Position numbers and translations under genes: made by a program. The notes beneath the pieces were generated by a model. That model ran no database searches. It saw only the letters and a list, made by a program, of their open reading frames with translations, and was not told where the DNA came from. This document shows positions 33,698 to 42,410 of a stretch of DNA of 50,094 nt, one piece after another. The stretch's first letter is position 1. The number at the start of each line of letters is the position of its first letter. This stretch comes from Treponema sp. GTDB taxonomy: Bacteria; Spirochaetota; Spirochaetia; Treponematales; Treponemataceae. Where the stretch lies: contig JAFYZU010000048.1 in assembly GCA_017548565.1 (NCBI GenBank), positions 1 to 50,094 on the forward strand. The letters run 5' to 3'.

Positions 33698-34669
33698 ATG
33701 AAAAAAGCACTGCTCTTTACAGCTTTATTCTTAATTCATCTTTCGCTGCCTGCCGATGAACCTTCAGAAAAAACAGCTGTCGTAAAAATCAATCCATATA
33801 CTGCAATGACTCTTGGTAAATACAGTGAATATATTTATACGACACCTCCTGATGAATATCTTATAAGTTATCTTGAATGGCAGACTCTTCCGCTTTTTCA
33901 GGCAGGATTAAATACACAATTGAACTTAAAGCAATGGACTTTAGAAGCCGACTTCTGTTATTCATTTCCTTTTAATTGCGGAAAAATGTACGACAACGAT
34001 TACACGAGAACCTTTAAGATGTGCTACAACATTTTTGACAGCAAGGATATTCTGGGCCTGGAAATTTTTAGCGGTTTTGATTATAAAATTCAGCTTACAG
34101 AAAAAATATCCATGAAACCTACCCTAAAGCTTATGTATTGTTATAATCATTTTAGTGCGAATAACGGATACGGATGGTTTGGAAGTGCCGGATATTCTGC
34201 AACAGGAGATGATGAACCATGGAACAGTGAATATGCATACAAAGCAAAAAAAGTTTCCGGAATTGAATATTCCAGGCATGATTTTTATAGTTTTTTTGGA
34301 TTGAACCTTGACTATAATATTAATAAATTAAATTTCGGCATTACAACCCTTATTGCGCCTTTTGCTTATACAAAAACCCTAGATTACCATAAGGATGAAA
34401 TTCATTCTGCAGAAGAAAGCCTTGCATTTTATATGGCAGGAATCCAGACATCTTTTTTTACAAGATTTGATATTGAACTATACTGCAAGTGGCAGTTAAA
34501 CGAAAAACTTTCTTTTATTTTTAATACAAAAGCAGTATTCGGACTTGAAACCCGCGGAAAACTGTATGTTTCTTATGAAAAAAACAGCAGTTACGGATTA
34601 AGCGACCAGCCTTCTGCAAATGATTTAACAAATTTTAAAATAACAACAGGAATAAGTTATTGTCCATAA
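33698..34669 (+). CDS. Omptin-like outer-membrane protease
   Basis: A 323-residue protein with a signal peptide (MKKALLFTALFLIHLSLPAD) and alternating beta strands ending in SYCP-like aromatics, the look of an outer-membrane barrel. It carries an omptin pattern: LEWQTLPLFQAGLNTQL, then Asp99-x-Asp101 in GKMYDNDY and Asp229-x-His231 in TKTLDYHKDE. These fit the catalytic Asp83, Asp85, Asp210 and His212 of OmpT in order and spacing. Omptins cut surface peptides next to basic residues. The assignment rests on motif alignment by eye; a non-protease barrel is the alternative. It follows cdd by 4 bases and is ended by a hairpin shared with the convergent lipoprotein gene. Confidence 0.7.
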   Translation: MKKALLFTALFLIHLSLPADEPSEKTAVVKINPYTAMTLGKYSEYIYTTPPDEYLISYLEWQTLPLFQAGLNTQLNLKQWTLEADFCYSFPFNCGKMYDNDYTRTFKMCYNIFDSKDILGLEIFSGFDYKIQLTEKISMKPTLKLMYCYNHFSANNGYGWFGSAGYSATGDDEPWNSEYAYKAKKVSGIEYSRHDFYSFFGLNLDYNINKLNFGITTLIAPFAYTKTLDYHKDEIHSAEESLAFYMAGIQTSFFTRFDIELYCKWQLNEKLSFIFNTKAVFGLETRGKLYVSYEKNSSYGLSDQPSANDLTNFKITTGISYCP

Positions 34670-34702
34670 AAAAAGAGCAGCCTTTTTATGACTGCCCTTT
34701 TC
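34666..34702. terminator. Bidirectional terminator
   Basis: AAAAGAGCAG (34671-34680) can pair with CTGCCCTTTT (34692-34701) with one mismatch around an 11-base loop. Read leftward the stem is followed by seven T; read rightward it ends in four T. It lies between convergent genes (the omptin-like gene and the 34734 lipoprotein) and probably ends both. Confidence 0.7.
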
Positions 34703-34733
34703 AATAAACTTAATTATATAAAATTAAGAATTA

Positions 34734-35573
34734 TTATTCAGCAATTGGTTCACCTTTTGTATAAACTTTATCGAAGCTTCCTTTCATTGTTTTCTGACCA
34801 TAAATATTTACGTAATAACCAACTTTTGCTTCAATATGACCTGGTTCAGCTGCAACGATATTTGATTCTTTTCCGGCAGGATTTAACCATTTATCGTTTT
34901 CTGCATCATAAGTATAACCTGTATGAGTATTTGTAAGTGATGAAAGTTTTGAAGAATCAGATACTAATGAAGTAAATTTAGCAGCTGTTGTTCCTGTTGC
35001 ATTTTCCCAAGCTTCTGGTTTTACAATATTAATGTTATAACCACACTGATTTGTTGTCTGAATAAGAACAACGCATGACAAACCTTCTTCATCTGAATAT
35101 GTATATGCATTTGAAGGAAGAACTGTAAAATCTTTAAGAACAATTTCATAAGGTGTATCTACGCTACTGTCAAAGCCTGACTTTTTAGCACTAACACCAA
35201 AGTTGTTAGAATTCCAGTCTTCTTTCTTTGTGTTAAAGAAATGTGAAACATAATATTTCTTAGCACCACCATAACACTGAATACCTACAACACCGAAATT
35301 CCAGCTTCCATCATCATTCTGAGTCATATCAAAAGCAGCACCCATTACACCAGGACTATCCTTCGCATTTTCAAGTGTAATTTTTACAGCAAAATCCTCA
35401 TGTTTTGCAGGTAACTGTGAAAAATCACGTGCGTATTCTGTTTCATTTTCATTTGTATAATCTACTTGACCTGTAGAAGAAATAAGACCGTCACCAAGTG
35501 GCATTGGACAACCCATTAAACTTAATCCAGCAACTGCTACAGCAACTGCCAAAATTTTCTTTGTAATTTTCAT
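34734..35573 (-). CDS. Spirochaetal lipoprotein, function unknown
   Basis: A 279-residue lipoprotein: MKITKKILAVAVAVAGLSLMGC with lipobox LMGC. The mature part is beta-rich with Asn, Asp, Thr and aromatic residues and no motif I recognise; segments GSWNFGVVGIQCYGGAKKYY and SCVVLIQTTNQCGYNINIV suggest a beta-sandwich with a possible Cys pair. Good AGGAG precedes the ATG. It stands alone with its own terminator and about 146 bases of AT-rich DNA upstream in which I see no other gene. Surface exposure is likely for a treponemal lipoprotein of this kind but not shown. Confidence 0.7.
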   Translation of the reverse strand: MKITKKILAVAVAVAGLSLMGCPMPLGDGLISSTGQVDYTNENETEYARDFSQLPAKHEDFAVKITLENAKDSPGVMGAAFDMTQNDDGSWNFGVVGIQCYGGAKKYYVSHFFNTKKEDWNSNNFGVSAKKSGFDSSVDTPYEIVLKDFTVLPSNAYTYSDEEGLSCVVLIQTTNQCGYNINIVKPEAWENATGTTAAKFTSLVSDSSKLSSLTNTHTGYTYDAENDKWLNPAGKESNIVAAEPGHIEAKVGYYVNIYGQKTMKGSFDKVYTKGEPIAE

Positions 35574-35719
35574 TTTAGAAAACTCCTCTTAATTTATTTG
35601 CCGCTTAAAGAACAAACTGTTCCATTTTCAGCAGCATAATAGTGTTTACATTTTCCTGTAACACTCTAATTTTATACTTTAAATAACAATATATCAAGAA
35701 AAAAGTTATATTTTTTTTA

Positions 35720-36604
35720 TTATTTACGACAGATAATATAATACTGTTTACCCGGGACTGGTTCTTCTTCACAAAATGAATAATCATAAATATCAAACAT
35801 ATATTCCGCACAACCTGTTCCATAAACAGAACTTTTTGGAAGCGACCATGACTTTATATTATATCTTGATAGATCCACTTTTGACAGATTTTCTTCTGCT
35901 ACAAGATAAACAGAATTATGAGCATACATATAGCTATAACAATGATGCGGTAATACTGTTGCCGGTAGTAAAGGAATATTTTGCTCCCAAATCATTGCAC
36001 TATAAAACATACCATAATAACAGTAAGGAGCCAGCTGAGTAGAAGGCAATTCTGGTAAATAAGATAAATACGTACATACTTGAAACATATTCTGATAACA
36101 AGCCTCTTCAAGTTTCCTTGCCGGCAGTTCCGGCGGTATCTGTAATTTAGAGTATAGGAACATTGAACAATAACAGCCTTTTGAAAGTTCTTCGGCAGGA
36201 AGTTCAGGAGATGTTATTATTGGCGATTTTTCAAAAAACCTGTAAAAGCAATAATCTGCCATTTTTGGGTGTTCACCTTTCTGTACAGTTTTATAATCCA
36301 ATAGGGTTTCTATGTTTCCCTCACAATATACAAATTTATCGCTTTCAAATGAAATACTTCCAACCTCAATATTACCTGGAATACTTTCAATGTAATCATA
36401 CGTCCCATGAGGAAACACGTATTGACATGAAACTTTATTCATATAAGTATTATTGATGCCTCTTAAATATATGCATTTACCTTTAATTGTTTCTCCAAAC
36501 CATTCTTTCCAGTGTTTTCTATCTGTTGAATAAAAAAGTTTGCCATCCCAGTTTTTTTTATTATTTGATATTGAAAGAAATAATTCTCGTCCAGATTCAC
36601 TATA
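35720..36604 (-). pseudogene. 5'-truncated surface repeat protein
   Basis: An open frame reads leftward from just inside a TGA at 36605-36607 but has no ATG, GTG or TTG until 36442. The residues encoded before that ATG (KNWDGKLFYSTDRKHWKEWF, then IYLRGINNTY) look like a coding domain, not leader, so the true 5' end has been lost. The rest holds four copies of a 20-27 residue repeat, roughly PELPA-x3-L-x3-CY-x2-MF (about residues 65-165 from the 36442 ATG), and a C-terminal 'VPGKQYYIICRK'. Such Cys-Tyr/Met-Phe repeats occur in treponemal and other surface proteins of unknown role. It may still be made from the internal ATG as a 240-residue product with no signal peptide. Confidence 0.65.
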
Positions 36605-37084
36605 TCAAAAAATACAGAGGAGGGTGCTGAATACGGATGGAGACTTCCTACCCTTGCAGAGTGGGAATATGCTTATAGAGGAGGAAATCCGAATAAAATC
36701 ATATGGACATATCCTTATAGTAATGTGCCTGCTGAATCAAAACCTCTAAAAAGAATTGATGCCAATTTAAATGAAATCGCCTGGTATTATAATAATTCAA
36801 GCTATGATTTATATCATCAAGTAGGTAAGAAGAACCCAAATTCACTCAATCTGTATGATATGAATGGAAATGCAAATGAAATGTTGTTCGGTTTTAAATA
36901 TAGCAATATGAAACAAAATTATGAATATGAAAAAATATTTGAACAAAACGGTTTTATAACAGATCCTATAGTTTTTGGACCAGTAAACTTCACCGTAGGT
37001 TTAGGATATGATTGGCCTGCAAATCGCTTTATAAATGAAAGCGATCGTGGATGCCTGAGACTTTGTCGTACATTGGAACCATAA
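36584..37084 (+). pseudogene. 5'-truncated SUMF1/FGE-domain gene remnant
   Basis: The plus-strand frame is open from 36584 to the stop at 37084 and encodes the C-terminal part of a formylglycine-generating-enzyme/sulfatase-modifying factor (SUMF1) domain: EYGWRLPTLAEWEYAYRGG, then LYDMNGNANEMLFGF and finally RGCLRLCRTLEP, matching the family's 'RLPTEAEWEYAARGG', 'YDMSGNVWEW' and 'GFRLVR'. The first half of the domain is missing. Possible starts (GTG 36725) fall inside the domain, so a working protein is unlikely. In treponemes this fold is common in lipoproteins and surface proteins. The homology begins within about 20 bases of where the opposite-strand remnant begins, a recombination joint. 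Confidence 0.75.
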
Positions 37085-37132
37085 ATAACCAGTAACAATG
37101 CTTTCTTTAAAAATAATTCCTCTATTCGTGTC

Positions 37133-37163
37133 CATCCGTGTGGCTATGCCCGTGTGGCTATAT
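37133..37163. repeat. Direct repeat flanking Rpn remnant, copy 1
   Basis: CATCCGTGTGGCTATGCC (37133-37150) matches 37867-37884 at 17 of 18 bases in the same orientation. Here the core is doubled: CCGTGTGGCTATGC (37136-37149) is followed by CCGTGTGGCTATAT (37150-37163). The stop codon of the Rpn remnant falls in this repeat. Confidence 0.75.
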
Positions 37164-37848
37164 CTTTTGTTATTTCAAGAACTTCTTTCTGTGTCATACC
37201 AAGAGATTTTGCTATTAGTTCGATGGATACACCGTTTGAAAAAAGATTTCTGGCAGCTTCTGTTGCTTTTTGCTTCATACCGTCTTCATAAGCTTCTTCC
37301 TGTTTTACGGCAATATCCATCTTATAATCATATTTAGCACAAAGCATATTTATTATCTCCCGCGATTTACGGTCAAGGTAATCTTTGAGGATTCCCTCCT
37401 TCATCGCTTTTTCTATTGCTCTCTTAAATGAAGTTCTTGGAAAACTTCTGTTGTATGTATGCTCAACTATTTCTACAAACCTGCAATACTCCTTAAGAAT
37501 ATCACACTTTCCGATTACCGGCAACTTCTTCGGATCCATACAGTTCTTTACTTTAACAACAAGCTCAAGCCTGCTGTTGTCTTTTTTATAGAATGCATCA
37601 GACAGTTTTTACTCATCTTCCGGAATATAATCTTTATCTCCTACATATACGACATAAAAATCAGGATTCGGTATTTTATAAATTTTTTCTGCATAACGTT
37701 TTTTTACCGGAACAATTTCTTCATATATGCGCGTAACATATTCCAGACAGCGTAACGGCATGTTTCCATTTATCGTCGACTGATGCTCGACAAGAACTAT
37801 AAGCTTTCCGTCAATTTCCCAGCTTACATCATTACGGAAAAGAATTTA
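37144..37848 (-). pseudogene. Rpn-family nuclease/transposase-like gene remnant
   Basis: Read on the minus strand, this frame gives FRNDVSWEIDGKLIVLVEHQ, then NMPLRCLEYVTRIYEEIVPV, a TAA stop (37612-37614), and then in the same frame KLSDAFYKKDNSRLELVVKV and a 131-residue open part ending in a GMTQKEVLEI-type helix. These are hallmarks of the Rpn (YhgA-like, PD-(D/E)XK) recombination-promoting nuclease family. The N-terminal part is missing (a stop precedes FRND at about 37849-37854) and the in-frame stop splits the rest, so this is a decayed copy. The open piece 37144-37539 could still be read from ATG but lacks the catalytic core. Confidence 0.8.
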
Positions 37849-37866
37849 GAAAAAAGTTTAAAATTT

Positions 37867-37884
37867 CATCCGTGTGGTTATGCC
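37867..37884. repeat. Direct repeat flanking Rpn remnant, copy 2
   Basis: CATCCGTGTGGTTATGCC, 17 of 18 bases identical to 37133-37150, lies between the truncated 5' end of the Rpn remnant and the stop of the C11 protease gene. The two copies bound the remnant exactly. Confidence 0.7.
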
Positions 37885-37892
37885 TCTTATTA

Positions 37893-40235
37893 TTACTCCA
37901 GCACTTCAGTCCAGTATTTCTGATTATATATATCACTGAATCTGTAAGTAACACGCAGTTTTCCGCCGGTTACCTTCTTATCGCCGATTACATTCTTTTC
38001 TTTGAGGATAATCCTTGCATCAAGCATATAACTGTCCTGATATGTTCCGTCATACGAATAATAATCACAAATCGGTTCAATTACATCACCAGGTTTTACT
38101 TCGACAACATTTTTTGCAACTATATCTTCATCATCCTCATAAACATATCTTACACCGCTGATGTAGCCCTTTGGATTATCTGAATCAAATGTCAAAAGAA
38201 GCTCTGCCCTTACAGAATTATACTTACATGGAACATAACCGGTAATACAATAATCATCATTACTATATTCTGTTGTATCGATATGATAATAAGGAACTAC
38301 CTGTCCGTTAATAGAAAGCCAGGTTCCGCTTCTGTCACCGATTAAAGCACCGTCATCGTCAAATTCAATCGGATTATCAAGTCCTAAATCGATATAACCT
38401 TCACCGTCATCAACAAACATATTGATTTCTATATCATCGATTAAATCCCACTGCGATTCATCAAAATCAATAACCTTATGTCCATTTTTAGTCTGCCAGA
38501 CAAGATTTGAAGCATCAAAATAATTATCTGCAACATAATCTATTGTTTTTTTATTGCTGCGGCCACCAAGGAACATGTTAAGGATCGATGTATCCAGACC
38601 AGTTGAATTTGAACTTCCACCCGAAAGAATACCGTCAAGAAGTCCTGAAAGAATGTCTGAACTACCGCCCGATGAATTTCCACCAAGCGATGAAAGAGTG
38701 TCTGACAAAGATGGGAACGGACTTGTATTTCCACCGGCAGAAACCTGTCCTGCAACTTCAGTCGATGCAAATTCCTGAATACAGCGTGTATAGGCATCAT
38801 CCATTCCGATTTTGTTGTAAACCTTTGTCGCGTTGTTTACTTTATTTGTTTTCTGATACGGGAAGTAAATCGAAAGTCCGTTTGCATTTGTAATGCTTGT
38901 TGAAGTCCTGTTGTATTTTACGGCACCACGAACTGCTTCTGCAAGCCCTGCTGCTTCTGAAGTAGCAAGATTTTCACAGAAATGTACTATATCAATCTGA
39001 TCTATTTTTGAAGACTGAGCAAATTCTCTTGTACCCTTTCTTGCCTTAGAAACCTTCTTGTATTCATTATTCTGGATGATATTTGCAGTTGAACGGGCAA
39101 ATTTTGTAAGCTGCAAAGGAACTGTATTTGCAAGCTCTGCAAGATCAACTACAGATAAAGTTGTTTTTTGACCGTTGCACTGTCTGTTGCAGGCCGAAGT
39201 AAAATCATCTGCAATAATTTTTCCGAGTGATACGGTTTCCATTCCAGGATTCTGTGCAAATTTTGTAAGCCAGTTTGAATAATACCAGCCGATTCCAGGC
39301 TCGGTTTCTTCTGAAGCAATCATGTAATCTGCAAATTTTTCAAGGATAAGACCGTTTTCAAGTGTTGCCATAAGACATGCATCAAAACCGATAAAATCAA
39401 AAGTAACGTTAGCAGATTGAAGGGCTGAATAAATTCCGTCGAGTGTCATTGAACCTGCAAGAGGATTTTTTTCATCATAGCCGTAGCCCGAAATTGAACC
39501 CGAACCATGATCCCAGAAAATCAGTTCATTTCTGTTTGCAGGAAAATGCTTTTTACAATAATTGATAAAGCTTGTAAGAGTTTCAGGCTTTACCATTGAA
39601 TCAGAACCCATATTATCTTCAAGGCAGACGAAATTTTTATCTTTTATCTGATAAATCTGATTTTTCGTTGAACTTACAATATTGTTGTTCCATTTTTTAC
39701 ATCCGCCGGTATAAATCACAAGATTGATATTATCGCCGAAATCTGCTTTGAGCATTTCGTTAATATCTTTTGTTGCCATTGCGCTTCTTGATTCAAGATC
39801 AGTACCGCACATATAAACCATGATTGTAATGACATCTGAACCGTCCCCTTTGATTACAGTTCGTTTTGCACGTGAACCTGATGCTACAGTCATATCCGGT
39901 TTTCCGGCAAAATTATCAGAAACAAAATTAGATGCTCCTGATGATACGCTTTCTACAACATCAGTTCCGTCTCCAATAAGACTGCCGAGTACATCAGAAA
40001 CTCCGGATGAAGAGCTTCCTCCACCTGCACAGAATCTGAAAAACAGAACAATAAGAAGAATCGCAATAGTTCCGAAGCTGATTCCACCTGCTCTTGTACC
40101 GGGTCTTCTTCCACCACCCGATGAAAAATTACCAACCGGACCTGTTCCTAATCCGCTTCCTTTTTTCGAAACATTGCTTGAACCGCCTAAGAAATTCTTT
40201 TCTCGTCCTCTAGGTCTGTTTTTGTCCATAGTCAT
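37893..40235 (-). CDS. Membrane-anchored clostripain-like C11 protease
   Basis: A 780-residue protein with a Gly/Ser/Arg-rich cytoplasmic N-terminus (1-50), one TM helix (about 52-68), a Gly/Ser linker, and a C11 cysteine protease domain (about 125-480). The domain shows VYMCGTDLESRSAMA, the catalytic His243 in FWDHGSGSISG and the catalytic Cys287 in GFDACLMATLE, followed by ASEETEPGIGWYY. Members usually cut after Arg or Lys. A Gly/Ser-rich region (about 480-545) and a beta-rich C-terminal domain of ~220 residues follow; the latter may bind substrate. AGGAGATGACT precedes the ATG. It lies 9 bases after purN, probably on the purine operon transcript by read-through. Substrate unknown. Confidence 0.88.
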   Translation of the reverse strand: MTMDKNRPRGREKNFLGGSSNVSKKGSGLGTGPVGNFSSGGGRRPGTRAGGISFGTIAILLIVLFFRFCAGGGSSSSGVSDVLGSLIGDGTDVVESVSSGASNFVSDNFAGKPDMTVASGSRAKRTVIKGDGSDVITIMVYMCGTDLESRSAMATKDINEMLKADFGDNINLVIYTGGCKKWNNNIVSSTKNQIYQIKDKNFVCLEDNMGSDSMVKPETLTSFINYCKKHFPANRNELIFWDHGSGSISGYGYDEKNPLAGSMTLDGIYSALQSANVTFDFIGFDACLMATLENGLILEKFADYMIASEETEPGIGWYYSNWLTKFAQNPGMETVSLGKIIADDFTSACNRQCNGQKTTLSVVDLAELANTVPLQLTKFARSTANIIQNNEYKKVSKARKGTREFAQSSKIDQIDIVHFCENLATSEAAGLAEAVRGAVKYNRTSTSITNANGLSIYFPYQKTNKVNNATKVYNKIGMDDAYTRCIQEFASTEVAGQVSAGGNTSPFPSLSDTLSSLGGNSSGGSSDILSGLLDGILSGGSSNSTGLDTSILNMFLGGRSNKKTIDYVADNYFDASNLVWQTKNGHKVIDFDESQWDLIDDIEINMFVDDGEGYIDLGLDNPIEFDDDGALIGDRSGTWLSINGQVVPYYHIDTTEYSNDDYCITGYVPCKYNSVRAELLLTFDSDNPKGYISGVRYVYEDDEDIVAKNVVEVKPGDVIEPICDYYSYDGTYQDSYMLDARIILKEKNVIGDKKVTGGKLRVTYRFSDIYNQKYWTEVLE

Positions 40236-40244
40236 CTCCTGAAA

Positions 40245-40874
40245 TTAATGATTACACAAATATAAAAGCCCTTCTACAATGGCCTTATGTTCTTCGGGCG
40301 CTATCCTTTCATATAATGAATCGGGTGTATCACCTTCAAGAACAGGAACTTTTTTCTGAATAAGTATTTTTCCGCCGTCACATTCTTTAGTTACAAGATG
40401 GATTGTACAGCCGCTTTCTTTTTCACCGCTGTTTATTACCGCTTCATGAACTGCGTGACCCCACATACCCACTCCACCGAATTTTGGAAGAAGTGCGGGA
40501 TGAAGATTAATTATTTTATTTTCATAAATCTCAAGAATATCGCCGCAGAGGACAGTAAGACAGCCTGCTTCAACTATTGCCTGAACACCATATTCTTTAC
40601 AGTCTTCAAGCATCGCATTACTTACTGCAAGACGTTTTTCATCCCTCGTAGAATTTAATGCAGTTTCTTTTCCAAGCACAGAATAAGGACTTCTGATTGT
40701 ACAGGGAATTCCCGCCTGTTGTGCACGCTGCAATGCATACGCATCCTTATGATCACTTATTACAAGCACGAGTTCATAGGGACATTGATCTTTATGATCT
40801 TTTTCATAATCTATCAGAGCCTGAAGATTAGTTCCGCCGCCGCTTACTAAAACTGCTGTTTTCAATTTTCCCAT
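40245..40874 (-). CDS. purN: Phosphoribosylglycinamide formyltransferase
   Basis: A 209-residue PurN that formylates GAR with 10-formyl-THF in step 3 of purine synthesis. The N-terminal phosphate loop is VLVSGGGTNLQALI, the catalytic Asn and His are in IINLHPALLPKFGG, and the catalytic Asp is in TKECDGGKIL. The usual 'HPSLLP' reads HPALLP, and the loop GGVGMWGHAVHEAV is a variant seen in clostridial and treponemal forms. It follows purM by 25 bases on the same strand. Confidence 0.92.
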   Translation of the reverse strand: MGKLKTAVLVSGGGTNLQALIDYEKDHKDQCPYELVLVISDHKDAYALQRAQQAGIPCTIRSPYSVLGKETALNSTRDEKRLAVSNAMLEDCKEYGVQAIVEAGCLTVLCGDILEIYENKIINLHPALLPKFGGVGMWGHAVHEAVINSGEKESGCTIHLVTKECDGGKILIQKKVPVLEGDTPDSLYERIAPEEHKAIVEGLLYLCNH

Positions 40875-40899
40875 AATTTCTGACTCTTAATTTCTGCCG

Positions 40900-41994
40900 T
40901 TAGTTTTCAAAAAGCACTGCATCTTTCTGGCTCTTAACTTCACCTTCTGATAAAGCTACACGACCGATTTTATATGCCTTCATATCAGGACAGTAATCCT
41001 TGTGATATTTCTTTGCATTTGCATTAAACATTTCAAGAATCGCATCAGCATCTTTTTCTTTAACTGCAAGGACAAATCCGATTCCCATATTGAATGTATT
41101 GTAAATAGTCTTGATGTCTGCACCACGACGGATTAATTCACCGAATACAGGAGGAATATCCCAGCTTTCACGATTGATGATTGAAATAAGCTGTTTTTTG
41201 CCATCCTTTGCCTTAGGATACATTCGAGGGATGTTTTCGTAGAATCCGCCGCCTGTAACGTGAACCATACCGTGAATGCTGTCACGATATTTTTCAAGAA
41301 CTTCCATTACAGGTTTTACATAAATTCTTGTCGGAGTTAAAAGAACATCGCCTATTGTTTTTCCTGTATCCTTTCCGTCTATTACAAAAGGATCATCAAA
41401 ATTTTTAACAAGTTTCCGGACAAGACTGAAACCATTTGAATGAACACCGGTAGATGAAAGTCCGATCAATACATCGCCTTCCTTTATATTTTCTCCGGTA
41501 ATCATATTTTTCTTTTCACCGATTCCAACTCCGAATCCGGCAAGATCGTATTTTCCGTCATCATAAAAATCAGGCATTTCAGCAGTTTCACCGCCTAAAA
41601 GAGCACAGCCTGTATCGACACAACCGTCTGCAACACCTTTTACAAGATCTGCTGCAACATTTGCATCCAGTTTTCCGCAGGCAACATAATCAAGGAAGAA
41701 CAAAGTCTGTACGCCTGAACAAAGGATGTCGTTTACGCTCATTGCAACACAGTCAATTCCGACCGTATCATATTTTTTCATCTTAAATGCAATATCAAGC
41801 TTTGTACCGACACCGTCAGTTCCGCTTACAATTACAGGATTTTTATACTCCTTAGGAACTTCAAACATACCGTTAAAGCTTCCAAGCCCCGTAAGCATCC
41901 CCGGAATAGCAGTACGTCTTGCATGCTCTTTATACATATTTACTGCACGATATCCTTCTTCTACGTCTACACCACTTTCTTTGTAACTTGCCAT
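40900..41994 (-). CDS. purM: Phosphoribosylformylglycinamidine cyclo-ligase (AIRS)
   Basis: A 364-residue PurM that closes FGAM to AIR with ATP, step 5 of purine synthesis. Motifs include YKESGVDVEEGYRAV near the start, VSGTDGVGTKLDIAFKM (about 55-71), VNDILCSGVQTLFFLDY, LLGGETAEMPDFY and HVTGGGFYENIPRM. Length is standard. AAGGAGC stands before the ATG. Its product AIR is the substrate of PurE encoded on the far side of a small inverted-repeat element 25-450 bases upstream. Confidence 0.95.
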   Translation of the reverse strand: MASYKESGVDVEEGYRAVNMYKEHARRTAIPGMLTGLGSFNGMFEVPKEYKNPVIVSGTDGVGTKLDIAFKMKKYDTVGIDCVAMSVNDILCSGVQTLFFLDYVACGKLDANVAADLVKGVADGCVDTGCALLGGETAEMPDFYDDGKYDLAGFGVGIGEKKNMITGENIKEGDVLIGLSSTGVHSNGFSLVRKLVKNFDDPFVIDGKDTGKTIGDVLLTPTRIYVKPVMEVLEKYRDSIHGMVHVTGGGFYENIPRMYPKAKDGKKQLISIINRESWDIPPVFGELIRRGADIKTIYNTFNMGIGFVLAVKEKDADAILEMFNANAKKYHKDYCPDMKAYKIGRVALSEGEVKSQKDAVLFEN

Positions 41995-42018
41995 TCTTTT
42001 TTGCTCCTTGCAGTCGCA

Positions 42019-42047
42019 CTAGGTTTCAGGTTTTAGGTTCTAGGTGT
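42019..42047. repeat. Left terminal inverted repeat of IVS-like element
   Basis: 29 bases that pair, as an inverted repeat, with 42411-42439 at 26 positions; the inner 20 bases (42028-42047, beginning AGGTTTTAGG) are perfect. The stop codon of the enclosed gene (42033-42035) lies inside this repeat. Confidence 0.85.
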
Positions 42048-42399
42048 TAGGGCCAAATTTAATTTTGCTAACATCTTAGAAACTTCATCTAAAAGTCCTA
42101 ATACTTCCTTAATATCTTCTTTACTTAAATACCCAATCTGCACACAGATTAAAAGTTGTGTTTCAAGCTCTGCTGCAGAACCTTTAGCTATACCTATAAA
42201 ATGCCTGTATTCATTAATCGAATTTCTTGATTTACCTTCTGCAATATTACTTGGTATTGAAATTGCAGACCTCCTCATTTGATCAATTAAAGAATATCTT
42301 TCTTCCTTTGGAAGTTTTTTTTACTATACTATAGATTTGAACAACTAAATCCATAGATTTTTGCCATACTATTAGGTCCTTATGACTTTCGACAGACAT
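42033..42399 (-). pseudogene. Four-helix-bundle (23S IVS/S23-type) gene, frameshifted
   Basis: ATG at 42399 follows a strong GGAGGGAAG and opens MSVESHKDLIVWQKSMDLVV, the typical start of the four-helix-bundle family found in 23S rRNA intervening sequences. After a run of eight A (42315-42322 in complement) the frame stops; removal of one A joins it to KLPKEERYSLIDQMRRSAIS, then IPSNIAEGKSRNSINEYRHF and IAKGSAAELETQLLI, the rest of the family pattern, ending at 42033. The full protein would be about 121 residues. The downstream part can be read on its own from ATG 42278 (81 residues). The gene fills the space between two inverted repeats, with its stop codon inside the left repeat. Homopolymer slippage could restore the frame. 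Confidence 0.82.
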
Positions 42400-42410
42400 C
42401 TTCCCTCCTG

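Noticed and set aside
35605-35823. 72-codon minus-strand frame between a lipoprotein gene and the repeat-protein remnant
   Set aside because: Overlaps the end of the remnant in another frame, and the rest is AT-rich DNA coding for no recognisable protein. The ~146 bases upstream of the 34734 lipoprotein gene hold at most its promoter.
37144-37539. Intact small protein gene
   Set aside because: The upstream sequence continues the Rpn family in the same frame across a TAA, so this is the tail of a broken gene rather than a real start.
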